From the NCBI GenBank assembly GCA_964517495.1, contig CAZFER010000078.1:1-28605 (forward strand): DNA of 28,605 bases. The letters are read 5' to 3'. Numbering within the stretch: the first letter of the stretch is position 1; every line of letters begins with the position of its first letter. A program made the translations under genes and the position numbers. The DNA comes from CAZFER01 sp964517495 (GTDB taxonomy: Bacteria > Hinthialibacterota > Hinthialibacteria > Hinthialibacterales > Hinthialibacteraceae). Shown here piece by piece: positions 21,266 through 28,605 of the stretch. The notes under the pieces were generated by a model. The model was given only the letters and a program-made list of their open reading frames with translations, did not search any database and had not been told where the DNA came from.

Positions 21266-22699
21266 ATGAAAATCGTAAGTATTCAGCAAGGAAAATCAAT
21301 CTTTTACATATATATATTTTCACTGGTTGTGTTGGTTCCAGTCACAATGGGATGGACCGCATCTCAAAAAGAAAAGGTTCAGATAAAGCCTTCCGACACA
21401 CATTTAAGTGAAATGGAATTGAAGATATGGAATGATGAGTCGTTTAAGCGGGATTTTACAGAAAGTTACAAGGCAGAAACAGATATTGAGCCGACGGTAA
21501 CAGTTCCAGAGCGGGAACAGATGCAGGAAATACTTGATCTCATGGCATCGGATAAATTGGATGAAGCCGCTCAGTTACTTAAGAATGCTCAAAACGAAGC
21601 GGCCAGTGCGGTAATCGATTTTAGCCTGGCTAATATTTATTTTCAGCAGGATCGATTGGATGAGGCTGCAGAGGTGTATAAAGTCGCGGTTGATAAATTT
21701 CCTAAATTTCGCCGTGCCTGGAAGAATCTGGGGATTATTCATGTGCGGCAGGGTGAATATGAAGAATCCTTGCCCGCGTTAACTCGTGTAATAGAACTTG
21801 GTGGTCATGATGCGGTGACTTATGGTTTGCTGGGTTTTTCATATTCGGCGGTGGAGAATTATATCTCTGCAGAATCCGCGTACCGGATGGCAATTCTGCT
21901 TGATCCTAAAACGTTGGATTGGAAGATGGGATTGGCACGGAGTTTTTTCAAGCAAGACCGTTTTGCGGAGGCAGTCGCCATCTGCAGGCAGCTGATTAAA
22001 GAGCATCCCAATCAAGTTGATCTCTGGTTGCTGCAGGCGAATGCCTATATTGGTTTGAAACAGCCACTTAAGGCTGCGGAGATTTATGAATTGGTTGATC
22101 ATCTCGGTAAATCCACGCCAGAAACCCTTACTATGCTTGGTGATATATATATTAATGAAGAATTGTATGACCTGGCTACTGGTACGTATGTCAAAGCCAT
22201 GAATATTGGATCAAAAGATAATGCAGAGCGTGCCATTCGTTCCGCCAAAATCCTGGTTGCGCGTGCGGCTTACGAGGAAACCCGTAAAATAATCAAGCAT
22301 ATCCAGGAAACGTATAGTGATACGCTTGTTCGCGAGGATAGAAAAGAATTGCTGAAGATTGAAGCTCGTCTTGCCGTTGCGGATGGTACAGCTGAAGAAG
22401 AGGTTGAAGTACTAAAGGAGATTGTTGAACTGGATCCCCTTGATGGTGAGGCATTGATTTTACTGGGTCAACACTATGGCCGGGAAGGGGAAACGGAGAA
22501 GGCCATTTTTTATTACGAACGCGCGGCGGGGATTGAAGGGTATGAAGCCGAAGCGAAAGTAAGGCATGCTCAGCTGTTGGTACGAAAAGGCAAATATGCA
22601 GAGGCCCTCCCGTTATTGCGCCGTGCTCAGCAAATTGATCCCAGTGAGAACGTACAGAAATATCTGGAGCAGGTTGAGCGGGTCGCTAAACGTAGTTAG
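21266..22699 (+). CDS. TPR-repeat protein of the TonB operon
   Basis: This 477-residue protein starts at ATG 21266, behind AAAGGA and five bases after the tonB stop; an in-frame upstream start would overlap tonB heavily and lacks a ribosome site. A hydrophobic leader (SIFYIYIFSLVVLVPVTMGW) suggests a signal peptide or anchor. From about residue 85 to the end it is built of tetratricopeptide repeats, for example SLANIYFQQDRLDEAAEVYK, RAWKNLGIIHVRQGEYEESL and KYAEALPLLRRAQQIDPSEN. TPR arrays mediate protein contacts. A periplasmic or lipid-side TPR protein is a regular last member of TtpC-type TonB2 operons, where it likely contacts the complex or a receptor. Its exact role is not established. 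Confidence 0.87.
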   Translation: MKIVSIQQGKSIFYIYIFSLVVLVPVTMGWTASQKEKVQIKPSDTHLSEMELKIWNDESFKRDFTESYKAETDIEPTVTVPEREQMQEILDLMASDKLDEAAQLLKNAQNEAASAVIDFSLANIYFQQDRLDEAAEVYKVAVDKFPKFRRAWKNLGIIHVRQGEYEESLPALTRVIELGGHDAVTYGLLGFSYSAVENYISAESAYRMAILLDPKTLDWKMGLARSFFKQDRFAEAVAICRQLIKEHPNQVDLWLLQANAYIGLKQPLKAAEIYELVDHLGKSTPETLTMLGDIYINEELYDLATGTYVKAMNIGSKDNAERAIRSAKILVARAAYEETRKIIKHIQETYSDTLVREDRKELLKIEARLAVADGTAEEEVEVLKEIVELDPLDGEALILLGQHYGREGETEKAIFYYERAAGIEGYEAEAKVRHAQLLVRKGKYAEALPLLRRAQQIDPSENVQKYLEQVERVAKRS

Positions 22700-22711
22700 A
22701 GACAGAGCCAG

Positions 22712-23266
22712 TTAAATTGTTTTGAGATATATCCACAACGCAAGGATGATACATTGTAAAATGATGATGATCCAAAAGCTGAGCCGATAAGACTTCTTTA
22801 TTGTTTTGTGCCGGAAAACCTGTTGAAATAAATAGGCAAAGGGTGTGCCGCCCAACAAGGTATAAAGAAGTAAGAGAAATTCAGGCACCCTCAATATATT
22901 TAAACGGGCCGCCAATTTGTCATAGGCAATACCGATACCTACAGTTACATTCACGCTGATTAAATAAGAGATCATCCATCCCCACTGATAGTGAAAGGTC
23001 AGCATTCCAAACGTAATAAAAGAAAGAATCAGGCTTATGGTGAGATATAAGTTGAAAGGTTTTATGGGAACGGAGCCTGGTATGACGTGAACCGCTTTGT
23101 CTCCCTTGGGGGAAGGCTGGATACTGAATGATACGGGTTGGCCAGCCACTAAGGGTTGATGTCCTTTGATATCCGTTATGTGTACAAACAAATCATGGTC
23201 TAAACCTTCGCTACGGATAAAACCATAACCTTTTTTAGAATTAAAATGGACTGTGAAACCGTTCAT
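22712..23266 (-). CDS. Cold-shock domain fused to DUF1294 membrane domain
   Basis: This 184-residue fusion begins with a cold-shock/OB fold (residues 1-66) that has the RNA-binding motifs KKGYGFIRSEG (RNP1) and DHDLFVHITDI (RNP2). After a short linker it has four hydrophobic segments (about 72-92, 95-115, 125-145 and 160-182) of the DUF1294 type, including RVPEFLLLLYTLLGGTPFAY. CSD-DUF1294 fusions are a known architecture in proteobacteria and others, of unknown function; a membrane-bound RNA-binding protein is the natural reading. It converges with the TPR gene with only 12 bases between stops. Confidence 0.9.
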   Translation of the reverse strand: MNGFTVHFNSKKGYGFIRSEGLDHDLFVHITDIKGHQPLVAGQPVSFSIQPSPKGDKAVHVIPGSVPIKPFNLYLTISLILSFITFGMLTFHYQWGWMISYLISVNVTVGIGIAYDKLAARLNILRVPEFLLLLYTLLGGTPFAYLFQQVFRHKTIKKSYRLSFWIIIILQCIILALWIYLKTI

Positions 23267-23287
23267 AGAGATGGTCGTAATGGAGTG

Positions 23288-23304
23288 AAAATCCTGAGTC
23301 AGGA
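23288..23304 (-). terminator. Small hairpin terminator after tRNA-Thr
   Basis: On the minus strand TCCTG and CAGGA (23304-23300 and 23296-23292) pair around ACT and are followed by TTTTCACT. The hairpin begins only a few bases after the tRNA 3' end. The five-pair stem is weak, so this is a tentative terminator or processing signal. Confidence 0.4.
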
Positions 23305-23307
23305 AAA

Positions 23308-23380
<73 letters not shown>

Positions 23381-23412
23381 GTTCATTCTGCTCTATATTA
23401 AGCTGAAAAAAT

Positions 23413-23440
23413 ATATTATTTCCCTTTATTAATGCGTCAA
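23413..23440 (-). promoter_or_regulatory. Probable sigma-70 promoter for tRNA-Thr
   Basis: On the minus strand TTGACG (23440-23435) and TAATAT (23418-23413) lie 16 bases apart, a five-of-six and a four-of-six match to the -35 and -10 consensus. Transcription would start about 25-30 bases before the tRNA. Confidence 0.5.
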
Positions 23441-23489
23441 GCCGTTTGGGGATAAAGCCTTGAAAATTATCAATTTCTCCATGCGGATG

Positions 23490-24818
23490 TTATGAATCCG
23501 ATTGTTTATGCAACCATCCTTTCATTTTTTGGATAAGAGAGGGTGAGGGCGGTTGTTGTTGATCAGGATGCCGATAGTCAAGGATAACCGGAGGTTGATT
23601 GAAATCACCACTATGTTGGGGATTGGCGCACCATTCCAGTAGATCACCTGTTGTGAGAGAATAGGTGTATTGTTCTTCAAACAATTTGCGTGCTTCTGTG
23701 GCGAAGGTTTCCATTTTATCCGGATGATTGGCGGCCAGGATGATTTCATTGGCGAGTGCAATGGGATTTTGCATGGGGACGCTGAGCGCCATGTTTTTGT
23801 AGAACAAAATTTGGCTGATTTCAGTGCCCAAGGTGGTCAGGATGGGAATACCGCGAGCCATCAATTCGGTAATGCGATTTCGTGCACCGATGAGTGTTTC
23901 ATAACAGGGGAAATCAACGTTAATTCCCAAATGGACTTGTTTCATGCATTGATGGAGTTCGTTGTTTGACACCCACCCCCGTAAATCGAAGCGCTCTCGA
24001 AGTGGTGACGCTTCGATTCGTTCTTTAAAACGTGGGTAGGTCTTTTCATCGTGTCCATCAATGGCTCCTCCCGTGGATAGAAAGCGGATGCGTGAATCCT
24101 GTTGCATGGCCTTTTCAACACCTTGAAACAAGGTGTCAACATCGCACCACAGGTTATAGCCACCACAAAAGAAAAGGATCAAATCGTCACCCTTGTTTCT
24201 TTGGTTGAACTGGTAGGGTGTCTCAGGGTTCCAGGCGATGGGGATTTGGGTGACGAGCGATTCGCAGAATGTGTGGCCATTTAGTCGTCCCATCGTGCCC
24301 AATTCACCGATGAGCGCCATGCGCTGTCGTTCAGAGGTGACGGAAAAACGGTCCGCTCGTCGAAGCACTTTATGATGGATATTCCAAAAATGGTGAATAT
24401 ATCCCTGGTCATTATAATGATACGCTTTGGCTTGTGCTTCACCCATGGGGTAACCGTGAACATCCGCCCAAACGGGAAGATCACCGGCTATGGCTACAGC
24501 TCGCGAAGCGGGGTAGTCGCATGCACCGATTAGGGCGTCGGGCTGGTGCTCATCGATAAGATGACGGAGGTAGTCATCATTGGCGAAACATTGGATTTCA
24601 TCCACGCTATAGTAAGTAAGGGTGTCTTGATCATGGCGTTGTTCGTATGGTGTGGAGGATGCATGTTTATCGGTTATCCGCATACAAACCAGGATGACTT
24701 CGAATCCTTTATCAAGCAGCGGTTTGGCGAAATGCCAGGCGCGGTTTCCACCACCGTGGAATTTTTGAGTGAACTCACCGGCGATAGGGCCAATACCAAG
24801 AATCATGATTCGTTTCAT
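23490..24818 (-). CDS. GT-B type glycosyltransferase
   Basis: This 442-residue cytosolic protein has two Rossmann-like halves. The N-terminal half starts MKRIMILGIGPIAGEFTQKF with a Gly-rich loop and includes DALIGACDYPASRAVAIAGD and WADVHGYPMGEA. The C-terminal half opens at ILFFCGGYNLWCDVDTLFQG and holds the donor-site region VHLGINVDFPCYETLIGARN, with RITELMARGIPILTT as the typical GT4-like E-x(7)-nucleotide-sugar block. Donor and acceptor are unknown; polysaccharide or glycolipid synthesis is likely. Its ATG overlaps the recO stop (ATGA), so the two are translationally coupled. GGAGGA lies about nine bases upstream, inside recO. Confidence 0.8.
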   Translation of the reverse strand: MKRIMILGIGPIAGEFTQKFHGGGNRAWHFAKPLLDKGFEVILVCMRITDKHASSTPYEQRHDQDTLTYYSVDEIQCFANDDYLRHLIDEHQPDALIGACDYPASRAVAIAGDLPVWADVHGYPMGEAQAKAYHYNDQGYIHHFWNIHHKVLRRADRFSVTSERQRMALIGELGTMGRLNGHTFCESLVTQIPIAWNPETPYQFNQRNKGDDLILFFCGGYNLWCDVDTLFQGVEKAMQQDSRIRFLSTGGAIDGHDEKTYPRFKERIEASPLRERFDLRGWVSNNELHQCMKQVHLGINVDFPCYETLIGARNRITELMARGIPILTTLGTEISQILFYKNMALSVPMQNPIALANEIILAANHPDKMETFATEARKLFEEQYTYSLTTGDLLEWCANPQHSGDFNQPPVILDYRHPDQQQPPSPSLIQKMKGWLHKQSDS

Positions 24819-25600
24819 GAGGGGGATTCCTCCTTTTTTCCCGAGAGGGTGGAATTACGAGATGATGAGATTAATTGTTCGAGAAAGAGGGCGGCTCGAG
24901 ATTGTATGCCCACATGATACTCCAAATGATATTTGAATAGGAGATTAATCTCCTTTTTTTGTTCAGGTGATAATCGCAAGGAGGGTGGAGCGGTGTAATT
25001 GGAGAATTTGCGTAAGGATAAAACACTGCCCAAGTGTAACAAAATTCCTTCCTTGGAGCAGGGGCCGCAATAGATCACGCCATCTTTGGCTTGATAGCGC
25101 CAGGTGGGTGAGTCGGTGCGTTTACATTTTGTACATTGAGTTAAGTTTGGAATTAAACCTGCGTCGCCGAGTAAATGCCATTGATAAAAGAAGAGATCTT
25201 CAACCGTTGGTTTTTGTTCATCCCAACGTTTGAGGGCACTGAGTAGCAGGTTCCAGATAGCCATATTTTTCTCGTGGTCGTTGGTCAATTTTTCGATCCA
25301 CTCGGCAATACATGAGGCGAAAGCCATTCGGTGAATATCTGTTTGAATGTTTTCAAATGAATGGATCAGAGCCGTTTGGGTAAGAGTCCAGAATTCCTGA
25401 TCTTCATGCTTGGCATAGAGGACGGTATGTAAATGGTTAAAGGATTGAGTTACACCCGCGAGGCGGCTCTTGGTTTTAGTGACGCTTTTGGTGGAAACCA
25501 CCATCTTCCCGCATTTTTTGCAAAACAGGGTAATCATGGCATCGGCGTCGCGGCTTCGCCGCCGCCGGATAACTATGGCTTCGGTATGGATTAAGGGCAT
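24815..25600 (-). CDS. recO: DNA repair protein RecO
   Basis: RecO binds single-stranded DNA and, with RecR, loads RecA in the RecF pathway of recombinational repair. This 261-residue protein has the N-terminal OB fold MPLIHTEAIVIRRRRSRDAD followed by MITLFCKKCGKM, which fixes ATG 25600; the frame is open 19 residues further upstream but that part is not RecO-like. The helical C-terminal half has a zinc-finger-like CTKCKR (about residue 166) and YCGPC pair around a WRYQAKDGVI loop, as in RecO proteins with four cysteines. No clear ribosome site is present. It overlaps the glycosyltransferase by four bases. Confidence 0.88.
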   Translation of the reverse strand: MPLIHTEAIVIRRRRSRDADAMITLFCKKCGKMVVSTKSVTKTKSRLAGVTQSFNHLHTVLYAKHEDQEFWTLTQTALIHSFENIQTDIHRMAFASCIAEWIEKLTNDHEKNMAIWNLLLSALKRWDEQKPTVEDLFFYQWHLLGDAGLIPNLTQCTKCKRTDSPTWRYQAKDGVIYCGPCSKEGILLHLGSVLSLRKFSNYTAPPSLRLSPEQKKEINLLFKYHLEYHVGIQSRAALFLEQLISSSRNSTLSGKKEESPS

Positions 25601-25695
25601 AAGGGAATACAATATAAAGCATAATTTTGTTACTAACAATAATACCTGTGAGTGCACGAATAGAACAGACTAATTGATGCAAGGATGAATAGTGA

Positions 25696-26988
25696 ATGAA
25701 ATTATCTGATCTTTCACCTGTTGAATTACCACGTCATCTACCGCTAAGTGAAGAGTTATTTATTGGCCAAAGTGTTTTGGGTCATCTATCAGATTTAATT
25801 GATCGTTACACGATGGCTCCTTTTTTATGTGTGGCTGATCCAGAAACATGGAAAGCGTTTTGTGAATTGAGTCCAACCGGTTTGGTGGATGATTTGGAGA
25901 AGGAATTATGTCTTCTTCCATCGAATCCGCATGGTGATGGGAAGACATGTGAACTCGTAAAAAACCATCTTGTTGAAAAAAGAGGCCTGATTGCCATTGG
26001 CAGTGGTACGATTAATGATGTTGTTAAGTATCTCGCAGCGGAATATAAGATTCCTTATATTATTGTGGGAACAGCTGCCAGTATGAACGGTTATACCAGT
26101 GGGATTGCAGCCCTGGTGCGAAATGGGGTGAAGGTCACATTATCAGCCGTTCCTCCAAGAGCGGTGATTTTGGACACCCGCATTCTTCAGAATGCTCCCC
26201 CAGCCATGAATCAGGCTGGATTTGGTGATTTGCTGAGCAAGCCAGTTTGTAACGCTGACTGGTGGGTGGCAGACCAGCTGGAAGAGATTGGTTACAGCAC
26301 TCTTCCCGGTGAAATTGTTGACCACGCGGTCGGGAAGGCTGTGGCACATGCTGCTGGTTTATCACACAATGATCCGGATTCGCTTTTTGTGCTTGCTGAG
26401 GCATTGACATTAAGCGGAGTTTCAATGGTTGTGGCGGGGAACAGCCGGCCTGCCAGTGGGGGTGAGCATCTAATCAGCCATATTTGGGAGATGGAATCAT
26501 TAATGAATGGCAATAAACCAAGATTGCATGGTGCTCAGGTGGGATTAACGACGTGTATCAGTTCGGCTATTTATCAGCAATTGCTGGAACTTGATACCCC
26601 TCAATTGATGGAAATTCCTGAATGGGAGCATGAAGAGCGGCGAATTTGCAGAGAGCATGGACCGTTAGCCGATGCTGTCATATCTCATTATCATAAAAAA
26701 TATGATCGCATGGAAAAGCGCTTGTCTGTTCTACGTGAGAAATGGCCATTTATTCGAGAGGGATTACAGCGTATGGAAATCCCCACACCATCGGAGATGC
26801 AACGGCGTTTGCAATCGGCAGGTGCATGTCATACGTTGGAGGGATTGGAAATTGATCGACAGAAAGCGATTGATACCGTTCGTATAGCCAAAGATATACG
26901 TGAGAGGTATACCGTGCTCGATTTGGCTTTTGAAACAAGTTTGTTTCCTGATGCGATAGAAAAGTGTGTTGAAGAGGCGGGGATTTAA
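25696..26988 (+). CDS. Glycerol-1-phosphate dehydrogenase-like (AraM/EgsA family)
   Basis: This 430-residue enzyme belongs to the iron-containing alcohol dehydrogenase superfamily, glycerol-1-phosphate dehydrogenase branch. These enzymes reduce dihydroxyacetone phosphate to sn-glycerol-1-phosphate with NAD(P)H and a Zn/Ni ion. Cofactor and metal sites are visible: AIGSGTINDVVKYLA, TAASMNGYTSGIAAL, AGFGDLLSKPVCNADWW, ASGGEHLISHIWEM and LHGAQVGLTTCIS, where the Asp of GFGDLLSK and the two His residues are likely metal ligands. It is longer than Bacillus AraM (394). G1P is the archaeal lipid backbone enantiomer; in bacteria it serves heptaprenylglyceryl lipids or unknown products. There is no archaeal-type prenyltransferase in this window. 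It diverges from recO, 95 bases away. Confidence 0.87.
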   Translation: MKLSDLSPVELPRHLPLSEELFIGQSVLGHLSDLIDRYTMAPFLCVADPETWKAFCELSPTGLVDDLEKELCLLPSNPHGDGKTCELVKNHLVEKRGLIAIGSGTINDVVKYLAAEYKIPYIIVGTAASMNGYTSGIAALVRNGVKVTLSAVPPRAVILDTRILQNAPPAMNQAGFGDLLSKPVCNADWWVADQLEEIGYSTLPGEIVDHAVGKAVAHAAGLSHNDPDSLFVLAEALTLSGVSMVVAGNSRPASGGEHLISHIWEMESLMNGNKPRLHGAQVGLTTCISSAIYQQLLELDTPQLMEIPEWEHEERRICREHGPLADAVISHYHKKYDRMEKRLSVLREKWPFIREGLQRMEIPTPSEMQRRLQSAGACHTLEGLEIDRQKAIDTVRIAKDIRERYTVLDLAFETSLFPDAIEKCVEEAGI

Positions 26989-27085
26989 CTTTACCAATGG
27001 TTTATGTGCATTGAGAAGTCTATAGCGATGAAGTAAAATAATACGTTTGTGTCAAAATCAGAACAGAGAATGAGGGGAGTTGCTT

Positions 27086-28381
27086 ATGTCAGTTGTTGTT
27101 ACCGTCGGTTGTCAATGGGGTGATGAGGGGAAAGGAAAAATCATCGATTTTTTATGCAAGGATGCCGATGTCATCGTGCGTCATCAAGGAGGAAATAATG
27201 CCGGCCATACAATTTTGGTTGATGGGAAGCAGTATATTTTTCACTTGATTCCCAGTGGAATATTAAATGAACAGAAACTGAACATTATTGGCAATGGGGT
27301 GGTCGTCGATCCATTTGTTTTAACGGAAGAATTGGATAATTTGAAAAATGAGAATATCGATGTAACGCCTGATCGTTTAAAAATAAGTGGCCAGGCTCAT
27401 GTGATTATGCCTTATCATAAATTATTGGATGGATTGGAAGAACAAAGGCGAGGAGGGAAAGGGATCGGCACGACCAAGCGTGGTATTGGTCCAGCGTATA
27501 TGGATAAAGCGGCGCGCATTGGTTTGCGGTTGTATGACTTGTGCGATGAAGAGATTCTTAAAAAGCGCTTGGATAATGTGTTACCTTTAAAAAATAGCAT
27601 GATTAAAAACGTCTATGGGGGTGAACCCATAGATGATGCGGAATTGTATGATTCGCTTTGCCAATGTGCACGCCGGCTAAAACCGTTTGTTACTGATACC
27701 ACTGAGGTGGTGGCTCAGATGTTGGCAGAGAATAAGAAAGTACTATGTGAAGGGGCGCAAGGAACGTTGCTTGATCTTGATTTTGGAACCTACCCTTATT
27801 TAACCTCATCCAACACCACAGCTGGTGGAGTTTGTACCGGTGCTTGTATTCCTCCATTAAAGATATCAAAGGTGATTGGCATTGCCAAAGCGTACACGAC
27901 TCGCGTGGGTGAAGGCCCGTTTCCATCTGAGTTGTTTGATGAAGAAGCTCAGCGGTTGAGAACGGCCGGACCAGTTGGAGAGTTTGGGGCGACGACGGGA
28001 CGTCCACGCCGCTGTGGCTGGTTGGATATACCGTTGCTGCGCTATTCCTGTCGTATTTCGGGGATGACTGGCATCGCGTTGACTCGATTGGATGTATTGA
28101 ATGCGGTGGATGAAATTAAAGTTTGTACTTCGTATCAATTGGATGGAGAGACAAAGGGGGTCATGCCAGCGAATATGAATCGTTTGGCGGATTGTCAGGC
28201 AGTCTATGAAACCCTTCCCAGCTGGAAGGATGATATATCCAATATAACCCAGTTTGATCAGCTTCCATCCGCAGCGCAGAATTATGTAAAGGCAATAGAA
28301 AAATGGTTGAATGTGCCGGTGGTGATGATATCCGTGGGGCCTGCACGCCATCAAACCATCGTTCGGGAAACCATTTTTTAA
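27086..28381 (+). CDS. purA: Adenylosuccinate synthetase
   Basis: PurA makes adenylosuccinate from IMP, aspartate and GTP, the first committed step to AMP. The 431-residue length is standard. All blocks are present: the catalytic GCQWGDEGKGKIIDFL with Asp in WGDEGKGK, GGNNAGHTI with the catalytic His, GTTKRGIGPAYMDKAAR, LCEGAQGTLLDLDFGTYPYL, TTRVGEGPFPSEL and FGATTGRPRRCGWLD. The start is ATG 27086, with GAGGGGAG six bases upstream; TTG 27080 would add only two residues. It lies 97 bases after the glycerol-1-phosphate dehydrogenase gene and may be transcribed with it. Confidence 0.97.
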   Translation: MSVVVTVGCQWGDEGKGKIIDFLCKDADVIVRHQGGNNAGHTILVDGKQYIFHLIPSGILNEQKLNIIGNGVVVDPFVLTEELDNLKNENIDVTPDRLKISGQAHVIMPYHKLLDGLEEQRRGGKGIGTTKRGIGPAYMDKAARIGLRLYDLCDEEILKKRLDNVLPLKNSMIKNVYGGEPIDDAELYDSLCQCARRLKPFVTDTTEVVAQMLAENKKVLCEGAQGTLLDLDFGTYPYLTSSNTTAGGVCTGACIPPLKISKVIGIAKAYTTRVGEGPFPSELFDEEAQRLRTAGPVGEFGATTGRPRRCGWLDIPLLRYSCRISGMTGIALTRLDVLNAVDEIKVCTSYQLDGETKGVMPANMNRLADCQAVYETLPSWKDDISNITQFDQLPSAAQNYVKAIEKWLNVPVVMISVGPARHQTIVRETIF

Positions 28382-28423
28382 GTACGGATCTATCTAAAAA
28401 ATGTAGTCAACTTAAATTCGTAG

Positions 28424-28448
28424 GATGGGTCACGTTTTCCGACCCATC
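28424..28448. repeat. Hairpin repeat after purA
   Basis: GATGGGTC (28424-28431) pairs with GACCCATC (28441-28448) across a nine-base loop. It lies about 43 bases after the purA stop, with no T-tract, so it is a poor terminator. It is the first of three hairpins that fill the end of the window. Confidence 0.55.
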
Positions 28449-28500
28449 AATGCACTAATTTGACATGAAGAAAACTCGATGTTTGCCGTACCACAATATC

Positions 28501-28524
28501 GGGCGAACACATAGGTTCGCCCCT
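28501..28524. repeat. Hairpin repeat sharing its loop with the 12831 terminator
   Basis: GGGCGAAC (28501-28508) pairs with GTTCGCCC (28515-28522) around ACATAG. The loop and closing pairs equal those at 12842-12851. No T-tract follows (CTAATGTC). Confidence 0.6.
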
Positions 28525-28550
28525 AATGTCATTAACTTAAGATCAAATTA

Positions 28551-28605
28551 GGGAGGGCGAGGCTCCCGCCGAGCCGTTTCCACGTATAACGGCTCGGTGG
28601 GAGCC
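28551..28605. repeat. Long GC-rich inverted repeat at the window edge
   Basis: GGCTCCCGCCGAGCCGT (28561-28577) pairs with ACGGCTCGGTGGGAGCC (28589-28605) over 17 pairs with one G-T wobble, around an 11-base loop. It is preceded by GGGAGGGCGA. The element may continue beyond the window. Confidence 0.65.

Overview
The window is bacterial chromosome from a Gram-negative organism: it carries a complete TonB energy-transduction locus, which only makes sense with an outer membrane. Base composition is moderate and genes lie on both strands in short operons. Core genes (purA, recO, glutamate dehydrogenase, a tRNA-Thr) sit among lineage-specific genes, solo toxin-antitoxin remnants and dispersed palindromic repeats. 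I cannot assign a phylum from sequence alone; the mixture suggests a poorly sampled or candidate lineage, and this is inference.

Layout. 1-446 is non-coding, with an inverted-repeat leader that can fold in two exclusive ways, ahead of a 456-residue protein of unknown function (447-1817) closed by a strong terminator. 2085-3481 is a three-gene operon of small heat-shock proteins. 3744-11343, all on the minus strand, is the most unusual part. Read in transcription order it encodes an Fn3-domain membrane-anchored protein, a sodium:solute symporter, a 42-residue single-helix membrane protein, an aspartate carbamoyltransferase-like enzyme that lacks the residues expected to bind aspartate, a glutamine-dependent asparagine synthetase-type amidotransferase, an M20 N-carbamoyl-amino-acid hydrolase/allantoate amidohydrolase-type enzyme, and an isochorismatase-fold amidohydrolase. 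The shared theme is carbamoyl (ureido) and amide nitrogen: uptake of a small solute, carbamoyl transfer, amidation and hydrolysis of carbamoyl/amide bonds. I see it as a candidate undescribed ureido-compound pathway.

After a 669-base AT-rich spacer come a class I methyltransferase (12013-12804), glutamate dehydrogenase (13005-14420, minus), a frameshifted antitoxin-like gene (14616-14872), a secreted GH16-like protein (14971-15819, minus) and a nucleotidyltransferase pair whose second member is frameshifted (16141-16730, minus). 17040-22699 is a plus-strand operon in the order DUF3450, TtpC-like long ExbB, ExbB, ExbD, TonB, TPR protein, which is the TonB2-type layout known from marine Vibrio and relatives. 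It is followed by a cold-shock/DUF1294 membrane protein, tRNA-Thr(CGU), a glycosyltransferase overlapping recO, a glycerol-1-phosphate dehydrogenase-like gene and purA.

The window ends in a run of three hairpin repeats. One of these has the same loop as the terminator hairpin behind the methyltransferase, and a separate divergent repeat pair lies at 3566-3653 and 5872-5957. No CRISPR array, rRNA, complete insertion sequence or prophage was seen.
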